From assembly GCA_963778165.1 (NCBI GenBank), contig CAVZTE010000005.1:186001-250000 (forward strand): a DNA stretch of 64,000 bases, written 5' to 3'. Below are positions 1 to 8,278 of this stretch, in pieces. Position numbers and translations under genes: made by a program. Under the pieces are notes generated by a model. That model did no database searches and was not told where the DNA came from. It worked only from the letters and a program-made list of their open reading frames with translations. Source of the stretch: Bog-756 sp963778165 (GTDB lineage: Bacteria; Actinomycetota; Acidimicrobiia; Acidimicrobiales; RAAP-2). The first letter of the stretch is position 1. Every line of letters begins with the position of its first letter.

Positions 1-246
1 GTCGAGCTCGAAGGCGGTGCCGGCCAGCCCGGCGCGGTTGAGCGACAGGTACGTGCTCTGCCCGGGACCGATGGCGCCGGTGCGGGCCAGGGTGGCCAAC
101 GGCTCGGCGCTGGCCAGTATCCCGTCGCAGTACGGCAGGGCCTCCCGGAGCGCCTGGATGTAGTCGGCGTTCCGCTCGATGGTCATGACCCCGCGGGCCC
201 GGTGGTCCGCCGCCAGCACCAGGGCCGGATTGGTCAGTGGGCTCAT
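1..246 (-). CDS. aldolase-like protein, N-terminal part (cut by window edge)
   Basis: Only the first 82 codons are in the window; the frame stays open to base 1. The visible protein starts MSPLTNPALVLAADHRARG and continues with a segment on a reacting-lysine-barrel-like pattern (ADHR near residues 13-16, then YCDGILAS). This resembles the N-terminus of class I aldolases of the DeoC/FbaB/LacD group, where an ADHR-type strand opens the barrel. The catalytic Lys lies outside the window, so substrate is unknown. The ATG overlaps the TGA of the upstream dehydrogenase gene (ATGA), so the two are translationally coupled and probably act on the same sugar-acid or polyol intermediate. Confidence 0.55.
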   Translation of the reverse strand, partial: MSPLTNPALVLAADHRARGVMTIERNADYIQALREALPYCDGILASAEPLATLARTGAIGPGQSTYLSLNRAGLAGTAFELD

Positions 247-1142
247 CCCTTCGGGGTCTCCAGGCCCGACCGGGTGTAGACCACCTTGGCCACCGACGAG
301 AAGTCCTCCCGGCCGTACCCGGCCTCGGACGCCGCGGCCAGGGCCTCCCGGGCCGGGACGGTGGTGGCCAACGGCACGCCGGCCCCGGCGGCGTAGGCCA
401 GGGCCAGGTCGAGGTCCTTGGCCATGAGGTCGGTCATGAACCCGGGCTGCCAACCGTTGGAGGCCGGGCTCTCGGGGATGACCCCGGGGGCGGGCAGTCG
501 GGTGCGCACCGCCACGCAGTCGCCGGTCGAGTGCTCCAGCACCTCGAGGAACTTGGCCAGATCCACGCCGGAGGTGATGGCCAGGGCGGTGGCCTCGGAG
601 GTGGCCAGCATCTGGGCCGCGTAGATCAGGTTGTTGCACAGCTTGACCACCTGGCCCATGCCCGGTCCGCCCACATGGACGATCAGCCCGGCGAAGGGGT
701 CGAGGGCCGGACGGGCCGCCTCCAGGGTGGCCGGGTCACCGCCGACCATGAGGGTGAGCGTGCCCCGTTGGGCGCCGGCGGTGCCACCCGAGAGTGGGGC
801 GTCGAGGAAGCCGGCGCCGGAGGCGGTGACCCGTTGGTGCTCGGCCCGCTCCACCTCGGGGTCGATGGTGGAGCAGTCGACCACGATCTTGCCGGCACCG
901 AGCTCGGGGAGCATGGCGTCGACCACTTCGGTGACCTGGGGCGAGCTCGGGACGCAGAGGATCACGACGTCGCTGGCCTTGGCCACCGCGGCCGGTGACC
1001 CGCCGTCGGTGGCGCCCAGGGCCACGGCACGCTCCACCGGACCGGGACTCCGGGAGGCCACGGTCACCTGATGCCCCGCCTCGAGCAGGTGGCCGGTCAT
1101 GGGCAGTCCCATGGCTCCGAGGCCGATAAAGCCGAGTTGCAT
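243..1142 (-). CDS. NAD(P)-dependent beta-hydroxyacid dehydrogenase (3-hydroxyisobutyrate / tartronate semialdehyde reductase type)
   Basis: 299 aa, the normal family length. The protein opens with MQLGFIGLGAMGLPM, the Rossmann GxGxxG motif with the family's GLGxMGxPM signature; a DAPLSGG segment near residue 120 is the substrate-binding signature and VKLCNN near residue 170 carries the catalytic Lys. It should oxidise or reduce a 3-hydroxyacid such as 3-hydroxyisobutyrate, glycerate or a 2-hydroxy-3-oxo acid. The start at 1142 is chosen because a GAGGAGG ribosome site lies 7 bases upstream; the in-frame extension to 1220 has no homology-like content. It is coupled to the downstream aldolase by an ATGA overlap. 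Confidence 0.85.
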   Translation of the reverse strand: MQLGFIGLGAMGLPMTGHLLEAGHQVTVASRSPGPVERAVALGATDGGSPAAVAKASDVVILCVPSSPQVTEVVDAMLPELGAGKIVVDCSTIDPEVERAEHQRVTASGAGFLDAPLSGGTAGAQRGTLTLMVGGDPATLEAARPALDPFAGLIVHVGGPGMGQVVKLCNNLIYAAQMLATSEATALAITSGVDLAKFLEVLEHSTGDCVAVRTRLPAPGVIPESPASNGWQPGFMTDLMAKDLDLALAYAAGAGVPLATTVPAREALAAASEAGYGREDFSSVAKVVYTRSGLETPKG

Positions 1143-1203
1143 AGAAGTCCTCCTCGTCGGGCGCACTGACGTACCGGGGCCCCTCGTCACCGGGGACCTC
1201 ATC

Positions 1204-1220
1204 GTGACACCTGGTGACAC
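1204..1220. promoter_or_regulatory. direct repeat upstream of the dehydrogenase gene
   Basis: GTGACAC occurs twice, at 1204-1210 and 1214-1220, exactly 10 bp apart (one helical turn), about 65 bp upstream of the hydroxyacid dehydrogenase start. This is the geometry of a tandem protein-binding site. The core TGACA also appears in sites upstream of the GH4 gene and the sugar kinase. Function is inferred only. Confidence 0.25.
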
Positions 1221-1326
1221 CGACCGTTGGCGCCCGCACGGTGGTCGGTGTCGGGTTCTGCTCGTGGATCAACCAGACCGAGGCCTCATGCCAACAGCAG
1301 GACCGGCCGGGTCGGCCCGCCCGGGA

Positions 1327-2682
1327 TCAGGCGGCTCCGTCGAACTGCGGTAGCCACACCGCGGTGCCCTCCAACAGCTCGGCCACCATGGCCTCGGTCC
1401 GATGGAAGTCGCCCCGCCCGGCCAGAGGGTCGAGGAAGAACGCCGTCTCGGCCAGGGTGCGGTCCCCGGCGAGGGCGGCGGCCACCGTCAACTCCTGTAC
1501 CGCCACGTGGCGGCGGACCAGTTCGGCGTAGGGCGGCGGCAGGGGAGCCACATCACGCCCGCGGATGCCGTCCCCGTCCACCACGCAGATCGACTCCACC
1601 ACCGAGTCGGCCGGGACGTCGGGGACCTGGCCGGCGTTGGGGATGTTGACCGGGAGATGGCGGGGACTGCCGGTCACCAGGGAGTCGATGACCAGAGCCG
1701 GAAGCTCCCCCGACTGCCAGGTCTGCAACGGCTTGTCGCCGGACAGCCAGGCGTCCACATCGGCGATGTACCCGTCCTGATGACCTTGGCGGCGGTCGAT
1801 CGAGGTCAGCTCGATATTGAAGTCCGCGCCCCACCGGGACTCCTCGGTCAGCACCCAGGGCACGAACTCGGCGATGTGACGGTCGCCGGCCGCCGGCAGA
1901 GCACCCCACTTCTCCAGCATGGTGAGCTTGAGGGCGTGGCGCTGGCAGAAGTCGAGCCGGCTGAACTCCTCGGCCTCGGGTCGTTCGGGACCGGGCACCA
2001 GGGCCGCCAGACCGCCGGCCTCCTCCACCATCTCGGCCAGGATGGCGTACCCGTCCTCGCCGTCCACATCGAGGGCCGTCACCACCGGGAAGTGGTTGAC
2101 CCCGGCCACCGTGGCGTTGACCGCCTCGTGCCGCTGGCCCAGGGCGATGGCCAGGTCCATGGTCCAGTTGCCCACCTCGTGGCAGAGGCCCACCGTCTTG
2201 ACGGCGGTCTGCCGGCACACCGCCCGGGTCAGGCAGGTCATGGGGTTGGTGATGTTGAGCAACCAGGCGTCAGGACAGACCTTGCCCATGTCCTCCCCCA
2301 CCCCCACCAACACCGGAATGTTCCGGAGGGAGCGGTTGACGCCACCCGGCCCGACGGTGTCGCCGACCGACTGGCGGATGCCGTAGCGCTCCGGGACGTC
2401 GAGGTCCACGGCCATCGACTGGAAGCCGCCGGTGGAGATGGTCACGATCACGAAGTCCGCACCCTCGAGGGCCCGGCGCTGATCGGTGGTGGCGTCAAAG
2501 GTGGCCCCGGCCCCCAGGGCCTCGCTGACCTTGGGGCCGAGTGCCCGCATCTTCTCCAGCGGTACCGGGTCGATGTCCTCCAGGACGTAGTGGGCGCCGC
2601 GGAGCGACTCCGTGCTCAACAGGTCGCCCAGGAGCTCAGGGGTCCACTGGTAGCTACCGCCGCCGATGATGGTGATCTGCAT
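1327..2682 (-). CDS. family 4 glycoside hydrolase (6-phospho-beta-glucosidase / alpha-galactosidase type)
   Basis: 451 aa, usual GH4 length. The N-terminus MQITIIGGGSYQWTPELL is the NAD-binding Rossmann motif of GH4. NITNPM near residue 155, GLCHEVGNW near 175 (Cys and His/Glu of the metal site) and GVNHFPVV near 205 (metal-binding His) are the family's conserved blocks. GH4 enzymes cleave glycosides by NAD-dependent oxidation at C3 with Mn2+, in the cytoplasm, often on phosphorylated sugars. The ATG at 2682 is about 11 bases after GGAGGG; a GTG at 2691 is possible but too close to that ribosome site. The neighbours are other carbohydrate genes on the same strand. The exact sugar is not decidable. 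Confidence 0.85.
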   Translation of the reverse strand: MQITIIGGGSYQWTPELLGDLLSTESLRGAHYVLEDIDPVPLEKMRALGPKVSEALGAGATFDATTDQRRALEGADFVIVTISTGGFQSMAVDLDVPERYGIRQSVGDTVGPGGVNRSLRNIPVLVGVGEDMGKVCPDAWLLNITNPMTCLTRAVCRQTAVKTVGLCHEVGNWTMDLAIALGQRHEAVNATVAGVNHFPVVTALDVDGEDGYAILAEMVEEAGGLAALVPGPERPEAEEFSRLDFCQRHALKLTMLEKWGALPAAGDRHIAEFVPWVLTEESRWGADFNIELTSIDRRQGHQDGYIADVDAWLSGDKPLQTWQSGELPALVIDSLVTGSPRHLPVNIPNAGQVPDVPADSVVESICVVDGDGIRGRDVAPLPPPYAELVRRHVAVQELTVAAALAGDRTLAETAFFLDPLAGRGDFHRTEAMVAELLEGTAVWLPQFDGAA

Positions 2683-2720
2683 GGCTCTCACACCCTCCGG
2701 GGGGTCGTGGGGGGTCGAAC

Positions 2721-2734
2721 TGACATACGTGTCA
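2721..2734. promoter_or_regulatory. candidate operator, TGACA-N4-TGTCA dyad
   Basis: TGACATACGTGTCA is a 14-bp dyad with perfect 5-bp arms, 39 bp upstream of the GH4 start codon and inside the likely promoter. Similar dyads occur at 8168-8177 and 15288-15306 in front of other carbohydrate-region genes, which suggests a common regulator; none is encoded next to it. Confidence 0.4.
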
Positions 2735-2800
2735 CTCTAACCAGCCCACCCGTCCGGGCGCCGGGCCGACCCGGCCGCGCCCCGGGCCGGCGCCCGACGG

Positions 2801-3953
2801 TCAGCCCGGTGGCACCTGCCAGTGGACCAGGTCGGTGCTGCGGGCCATCCCGATCTCGGCGTGACCCCACCCTCCGAATCGGGTCAGCTCGTCACTGCCG
2901 GCGTAGAGCAGGTAGACGAAGTGCCCCGGGAGGGAGCTGGCGTCACAGAGGAAGGCCGAGTTGGCGTGCTCGAAGCCGACGCTGGAGATCCCCGGGCCGC
3001 TGTTGAAGGCCTGGGCCGGAACGCTCAACTCGTACCCACCGGACCACCGCAGCCAACCGGCGGCGGTAGCGGGGTCACCGGCCAGGGTGAAGATCCACGG
3101 CTGGTCGAGATTGTTCGACGTGGCCACCAGCCGCCACCGGCCCGCCACCGTCACGAACTCGTAGTTCTCGATGGTGCCGCCCACGACGTCGACGTCGGGT
3201 CGACCGGCCAGCTGCCAGGGTCCCTGCACCCGGCCGGTGGTGGACCGGGCCATCTCGAACACGTCGGGCTGGGTGGGCGACGAGTACTTGAATCCCAAGC
3301 AGCAGTTGGTGCCCGGTGTAGACCAACGCACCGTCGATCATCCGGTCGTGCGGCGATGCAGCCAACGACTGGGCCAACGGGTGGGGCGGCGACCACGCCA
3401 TCAGATCGGTGGACGTGCGGTAGTACAGGCGGGCCTGGATCCCCGGTGGCGTGGTCCCGCCCGGATCGGACTGGTATGTCACCACGTAGAGGCCGGCCGG
3501 GTCGCGCACGATGTCGGGTGAGGCCACCCCGAGCGCCCCGGCCTGGTGAGGCCACGGTGAGGCTGCCGACCAGTGCACCAGGTCCGGGCTGGTGGCAGTG
3601 GCGATGTTCCAGTAGATCCCGCTCGGTCCCGACGGATCCTCGGTCACGTAGCTGAACAACATGTGCCAGGAGCCGCCGGCCCAGATGAGAGCCTGGTCCT
3701 TGACGCCCGCCGTCGGATACGAGAGCACCGGGTTGGCCAGGTGGCCCCAGTCGATCACCGGCTTGTCACGGCCGGACACGATGCAGGCGTGACCGGCACC
3801 GGCCGCCAGCTCCGTCGTCGTCAACGAGGGTGACTGCGATGGCGGCACGGTGGCGGCTGCGCCGCCGTTGTCAGCGGGAGTGGTACTGCAGGCGGTCAGC
3901 AACACCATCATGAGGCCCACCGCCCACCGCGCCGTCCGACCTCTGGTCATCAA
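2801..3953 (-). pseudogene. GH43-like five-bladed propeller lipoprotein, frameshifted
   Basis: Two overlapping frames make one protein of about 383 aa. The N-terminal frame (3953 down to about 3297) begins with a signal sequence and lipobox LLTAC and continues with propeller-type repeats such as SPDLVHWS, GVASPDIVRDPAG and DRMIDGALVYTG. The C-terminal frame (about 3293 to 2801) continues with FKYSSPTQPDVFEMARS and ends MARSTDLVHWQVPPG. Removing one base from the CCC run at 3294-3296 joins them smoothly. The STDLVHW repeats are those of GH43/GH32-type glycosidases and related secreted sugar-binding propellers, so it probably acts on polysaccharide at the outer face of the membrane. Either a sequence error or a recent inactivation. 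Confidence 0.65.
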
Positions 3954-4032
3954 GCTGTCCGCCCAGTGGTCATGAGCGCGAACTTAGACAAGCCACACCG
4001 TGCCGCGCCTCAGGCGGCGGTAGGATCCAGCC

Positions 4033-4734
4033 GTGGCTCCCTCCCTCGTCCATGTCACCCAGGTCGCTCCGTACCAGCACGGACCGGCCGGCGTGCACGG
4101 AGTGCTCGACCAGTCGGCGACGGCCATGGCCCAGTTGGCCGAGGCGGCGGGACTGAGCTTTCAATGGGTGACCGACGTCCGTGCCCTGGACCCTGCGGTC
4201 CTGGCCGACACTAGGGTGGTGAGCCTGTTCACCATCGGCGAGACGCCATGGACGCCGGAGCAACGATCCGTGCTGCTGGACGGGCTGCGTTCCGGTCGCA
4301 CCTCCGTGCTGGCGGTGCACTCGGCCACCGACGCCTGTTACGGGTGGGACCAGTACGTGAAGGTGGTCGGGGCCCGCTTCGACGGCCACCCCTGGACCCA
4401 GACGTGCACCTTGGACGTCCTCGAGCCTGCTCACCCGGCCGTGGCTCACCTCGGATCCACCTGGACTTGGCACGACGAGGTGTACCAGTTCCGTGACCTC
4501 CGTCCCGATGCCCGGGTGCTGCTGTCGGCCCGGCCCGACGAGCTGGGTCGTGATGGTGGCCCGACCGCGGACGCCGGCACCACCCACCCCCTGTCGTGGT
4601 GCTTCACCGAAGGGGACGGCCGGGTCTTTTCCACCTCACTCGGCCACTTCCCCCATGCCTGGGAGACCCCGGACTACCTCCGGCACCTGGCCGGGGGCCT
4701 CCAATGGCTCAGCGAGGGTGACCCTCCGACCTGA
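4033..4734 (+). CDS. ThuA-like domain protein
   Basis: 233 aa from a GTG start. The sequence has the class I glutamine-amidotransferase-like fold of ThuA proteins: LVHVTQVAPYQHGPAGVHG at the N-terminus, VLAVHSATDACYGWDQY in the middle (the family's GG-x-H-A-like turn replaced by VHSAT), HPWTQTCTLDV, then TWTWHDEVYQFRD and the C-terminal FSTSLGHFPHAWETP with conserved His residues. ThuA-family proteins are linked to trehalose and other disaccharide use, but the reaction is not firmly established. It stands alone on the plus strand between two minus-strand glycosidase genes and converges on the GH13 gene. Confidence 0.75.
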   Translation: MAPSLVHVTQVAPYQHGPAGVHGVLDQSATAMAQLAEAAGLSFQWVTDVRALDPAVLADTRVVSLFTIGETPWTPEQRSVLLDGLRSGRTSVLAVHSATDACYGWDQYVKVVGARFDGHPWTQTCTLDVLEPAHPAVAHLGSTWTWHDEVYQFRDLRPDARVLLSARPDELGRDGGPTADAGTTHPLSWCFTEGDGRVFSTSLGHFPHAWETPDYLRHLAGGLQWLSEGDPPT

Positions 4735-4786
4735 ACGACCGGCCCGCTCCGGTCACCGGTTGGAGTCCGTCGCATCGGTCAGGCGT

Positions 4787-4828
4787 CCGTCAGCCGTCAG
4801 CCGTCAGCCGTCAGCCGTCAGCCGTCAG
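4787..4828. repeat. six tandem copies of CCGTCAG
   Basis: The heptamer CCGTCAG is repeated six times without interruption from 4787 to 4828. The array lies between two convergent genes and runs into the last codons and stop of the GH13 gene (stop at 4818-4820), where it encodes the terminal Ala-Asp-Gly. Such arrays expand and contract by slippage, so copy number may vary between strains and shift the 3' end of the gene. Confidence 0.9.
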
Positions 4829-6428
4829 CACGCTCGACGACCACCGCCTCCCACCCGTGCACCGTCAACTGTCCTTCGACCCGTTCGCCCCGGCGACGTC
4901 CGTCGGTGGCCAGGATGACCGTCCCGGAGACTTCGTCGAGCACGGCGTCGCCCTCCGACATCCCCGCCAGCACCACCACATGGTCGCCCCGTCCCCACGC
5001 CCAGGCACCGGTGGTGGTGGTCAACGTGGCATAGGAGCCCTGCCGGAGGTCCGGCACCGACCGGCGCAGGGCGATGAGATCGCGGGTCAGGCCCAGTATC
5101 GAATCAGGGTCGCCCCGCTGCCCCTCGACGTTGTGCCCGGCGAGATCGCCCAAGGGCAGCCAGGGCTGCGCGTCCGGGGTGGTGAACCCGCCGCCGGGTC
5201 GGTCCTCCCACTGCATGGGCGTGCGCATGGCGTCGCGTCCGTCGTAGGCCGGCCAGTACAGGACTCCGAGGGGATCCTTCATCAACTCGTGGGGCACGAC
5301 GGTGTCGGGCTGTCCGATCTCGTCACCTTGGTAGAGGACCGGGGTTCCCCGCAGGCACAGCAACATGACCAGGGCCACCCGCGTCTTGGCGTCGTCGCCC
5401 CCGGCCCACCGGGTGGCGAAGCGGGACATGTCGTGATTCGACCCCGTCCATGCCGGCCAGGCGTCGGCCGGGAAGTCCCGCTCGGTGGCCTCGACGATGG
5501 TGCGCATGGCGTCGTCCTCCAGCGGCGCGCTGATGAACGGGAAGTTGAAGGCCAGCTGCAACTCGTCGCGCCCGTTCCCGTAGTAGCGGGCCAGGTTCTC
5601 CATGGGCTCGACCGGCGTCTCCCCCACCAGCAGGGCCGCAGGGAAGTGATCGGTCAAGGCCCGCCACCGCCTGATCACGTCGTGGACCTCGGGTCGGTTG
5701 GCGTTGTACACCGAGCGCTGGCCGAAGAGCTGCTCCTCGAACGAGTCCTCCTCGGTGGCCGGAGGGTTGTCCCGCAGCTCGGCGTCCTTGATGATCATGT
5801 TGCACACGTCGATGCGGAAGCCCGCCACGCCCCGGTCGAGCCAGAACGTCATGATCTCATCGAAGGCCCGGCGCACGTCTTCGTCCCACCAGTTGAGGTC
5901 GGGCTGTTGGACCAGATGGTTGTGCAGGTAGTACTGGCCGGTTGCGTCGTCAAGGGTCCAGGCCGGGCCCCCGAAGCTCGACACCCAGTTGTTGGGAGGC
6001 GAGCCGTCACTCTTCGGGTCGGCCCACACGTACCAACTCCGGTGCTCGGAGGTCCGTGACGAGCGGGAGTCCACGAACCACGGATGGTGCTCGCTGGTGT
6101 GGTTGGGGACCAGGTCCATGAGAACCTGGATGTCCCGACGGTTGGCCTCGGCGATCAGACGGTCGACATCGGCCATGGTGCCCAGCTCCGGCTCCACGCC
6201 CACATAGTCCGCCACGTCGTAGCCCCAGTCGGCGTTGGGCGAGACGGTGATGGGGCTCAGCCAGATCCCGTCGACGCCCAACCACTGCAGGTAGTCGAGT
6301 CGTTCGATGATCCCGGGCAGGTCACCGACGCCGTCGCCGTCGGAGTCGGCGAACGATCGCGGGTAGATCTGGTAGAGGACGCCACTCTTCCACCACGGGT
6401 CCTGACCTCGAGCAGGTGATCGGTTCAT
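4818..6428 (-). CDS. alpha-glucosidase / oligo-1,6-glucosidase, GH13
   Basis: 536 aa, standard for the GH13 oligo-1,6-glucosidase/alpha-glucosidase subfamilies. Family blocks are in order: VLYQIYPRSFADSDGDGVGD near residue 18, DLVPNHTS near 104, GFRIDVCN near 202 with the nucleophile Asp, LLVGETP near 270 with the acid/base Glu, and GSNHDMSRF near 335 with the transition-state Asp. It hydrolyses alpha-linked glucose oligomers (maltose, isomaltose, sucrose or trehalose-like) in the cytoplasm. No signal peptide. The first ATG is taken. The 3' end is built from a heptamer repeat array. Neighbouring ThuA and GH4 genes support disaccharide use. Confidence 0.9.
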   Translation of the reverse strand: MNRSPARGQDPWWKSGVLYQIYPRSFADSDGDGVGDLPGIIERLDYLQWLGVDGIWLSPITVSPNADWGYDVADYVGVEPELGTMADVDRLIAEANRRDIQVLMDLVPNHTSEHHPWFVDSRSSRTSEHRSWYVWADPKSDGSPPNNWVSSFGGPAWTLDDATGQYYLHNHLVQQPDLNWWDEDVRRAFDEIMTFWLDRGVAGFRIDVCNMIIKDAELRDNPPATEEDSFEEQLFGQRSVYNANRPEVHDVIRRWRALTDHFPAALLVGETPVEPMENLARYYGNGRDELQLAFNFPFISAPLEDDAMRTIVEATERDFPADAWPAWTGSNHDMSRFATRWAGGDDAKTRVALVMLLCLRGTPVLYQGDEIGQPDTVVPHELMKDPLGVLYWPAYDGRDAMRTPMQWEDRPGGGFTTPDAQPWLPLGDLAGHNVEGQRGDPDSILGLTRDLIALRRSVPDLRQGSYATLTTTTGAWAWGRGDHVVVLAGMSEGDAVLDEVSGTVILATDGRRRGERVEGQLTVHGWEAVVVERADG

Positions 6429-6494
6429 CGGACCTGTATACCAGCGCCGACTCCGGGTGCACGCCTACCGCGTCGACGGCACCCCCGGTTCCGG

Positions 6495-8033
6495 TCAGCC
6501 GGAAGGGAGTGGCTCCCAGGGCTGGACGTGGACCCAACAGGTGAACTGCGGGATCTTGTCCTTGGGCATCTTGCAGGCGCTGGAGACCGGCGAGTTGATG
6601 TGCAACTTGACCACTTGGAACTGGGTCGGGCCGTACCGTTTGTCGGGCCCGTAGCTCAGCACCGGTGAGAACGTACCCGGGAAGTTGGTGATCTTGGACA
6701 TGGCGGTGACGAAGGTCCGTCGGTTGAGATCGGGACCGGCATTGCGGGCGGCGGTGGCAAACAGCGTGATGACCTGACACCAGCCGACCACCGGTCCCTG
6801 CTCCTCGAGGAAGTCCTCCTGGTCCCCGGGGGGGATCTGGGGGTAGGCCTTGTGCCAGGGCACCCAGCACTTCCGCACGCCGGGGTCGTAACCGCCCTCG
6901 CTCTGGGGCCGGTCGTCATCGATCCCACCCAGGGTCTCGGTGGTGAGGCCTTCCTGACCGTTGAGGGCAGTGGCATAGGGCACGGGCAACAGGCCCAGCG
7001 CCGACTCGATGCTCTCCTCGTAGTCACTGAGGAGGAGTTTGGGGTACCACTGCTGTTGGGTCTCGGCCTGGAGGACCGGGTACATCACGTTGAACGGCAT
7101 CAGCGGGATGATCGAGGTCACCCCGGCACTACGCATCTGCTGGACCACCAGAGGAGCCTCGGTATCGGTGGTGGCGGTGTCGTCAGGATTGGCATCGATG
7201 ATCTTGACCACCGGAGTCACGCCCGCCCGTCGTAGGTCGGGTAGCAGGTACTGGTTCAAGGCCACCTGGTCCGAAGCGCGGTCGCCGGCGATCACACCCA
7301 CCTTGACGGTGCCGCCCACGAGGTTGGCACTGAGGCCCCAGTTGACCACGGCCTGGAGGATGGCGGCATCGTCGGGACCCGTCCACCACAGGTAGGGCGA
7401 GCCTTCGTTGGTCCAGTTGGTGACGGTGCTCCACTGGCCGATGAAGGGGGTATGGCCCTCCTGGGTGACGCACAGCTGGTCGTCCCCGGTCCAGTCGCCC
7501 AGGCCGTCCAGCACGGCGAAGGCCGCCGGTGAGCCCTCGGTCCAGTCCTTGCACAAGGCCCGCATGTCGTTCTCGTTGGTGGGATCGAAGGTGGCGATGA
7601 TGGGGTTGATCTTGCGTCCGTTGATTCCCCCGTGCTCGTTGACCTGGTTCACGTAGAAGTTGATGGCCTTGGTCTGCTCGCCGAACTCGTCGTCATTGGC
7701 AAACCCCTCCTTGCCGGCCAGGGAGGTGAGGGACACCACAGGGAAGACCACGTTGATCTGATGCTTGGTCACCCCCCGGTTCGAGGTGCTGGCCGAGCTC
7801 ACCGGGGAGGGACCGCTGGCCGTCGATCCCCCGCCGTACTGGGCGGCAGCCGCCGCCGCGGAGGACGGCACACTCGAGCTGGTCGGCGACGTGGCCACCC
7901 ATACCGCGGTGCCGGCGATGACCGCCACCACCAGCACCACCGTGCGTATCTGGGTCGAGCGGCGGCGGCGGACGAAGTGGCCCCATGACCGGGCCACACC
8001 TCTCAGCGGATTCCACCGACTGGATCCACTCAT
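6495..8033 (-). CDS. periplasmic-type substrate-binding protein (branched-chain amino acid family), membrane-anchored
   Basis: 512 aa. After a basic stretch there is one transmembrane segment (near residues 30-50, TVVLVVAVIAGTAVWVA) and a Ser/Ala linker, then a type I periplasmic-binding fold: HQINVVFPVVSL, NEHGGINGRKINPI near residue 145, and VGVIAGDRASDQVALNQYL. These are the marks of LivJ/LivK-like binding proteins. There is no lipobox Cys; the protein seems anchored by the N-terminal helix instead. The ATG at 8033 is 8 bases after AAGGAG; another at 8039 is too close. No Liv permease genes adjoin it, and it is divergent from an unrelated ABC exporter, so the partner transporter is unknown. 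Confidence 0.75.
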   Translation of the reverse strand: MSGSSRWNPLRGVARSWGHFVRRRRSTQIRTVVLVVAVIAGTAVWVATSPTSSSVPSSAAAAAAQYGGGSTASGPSPVSSASTSNRGVTKHQINVVFPVVSLTSLAGKEGFANDDEFGEQTKAINFYVNQVNEHGGINGRKINPIIATFDPTNENDMRALCKDWTEGSPAAFAVLDGLGDWTGDDQLCVTQEGHTPFIGQWSTVTNWTNEGSPYLWWTGPDDAAILQAVVNWGLSANLVGGTVKVGVIAGDRASDQVALNQYLLPDLRRAGVTPVVKIIDANPDDTATTDTEAPLVVQQMRSAGVTSIIPLMPFNVMYPVLQAETQQQWYPKLLLSDYEESIESALGLLPVPYATALNGQEGLTTETLGGIDDDRPQSEGGYDPGVRKCWVPWHKAYPQIPPGDQEDFLEEQGPVVGWCQVITLFATAARNAGPDLNRRTFVTAMSKITNFPGTFSPVLSYGPDKRYGPTQFQVVKLHINSPVSSACKMPKDKIPQFTCWVHVQPWEPLPSG

Positions 8034-8167
8034 GCGCATCGCTCCTTCTCGTGGTCCACTCTCCCGGACCGCACTCCCCCACCCGGCGCCCGGCGCCCAC
8101 GCCGCACGGCCTTCGGGCCCGCAACGTGTGCCACGTGCCGCCAGTACCGTATCGTCGTCCGCGACCG

Positions 8168-8177
8168 GACACGTGTC
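8168..8177. promoter_or_regulatory. palindrome GACACGTGTC in divergent intergenic region
   Basis: A perfect 10-bp palindrome lies in the 245-bp gap between the divergent binding-protein and ABC-transporter genes. It shares the GACA...TGTC arms with the dyad at 2721-2734. It is a candidate operator for one or both promoters; no binding protein is identified. Confidence 0.35.
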
Positions 8178-8278
8178 GTCGGTGATCGGCACCACCAACC
8201 GGGACCGTGGCCACATACCCCGGGCCCGGGTCACCAACCACTGGCCGTCACCAACCACAGGCAAGGAGTGCCCACCAG

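Noticed and set aside
1402..3006. Long plus-strand frame opposite the GH4 gene (534 codons)
   Set aside because: It mirrors the GH4 gene on the opposite strand; the high GC leaves the antisense frame open. No motif or ribosome site.
3294..3296. Programmed frameshift in the GH43-like gene
   Set aside because: The run is only CCC, with no slippery heptamer or downstream structure, and similar breaks occur in three unrelated genes.
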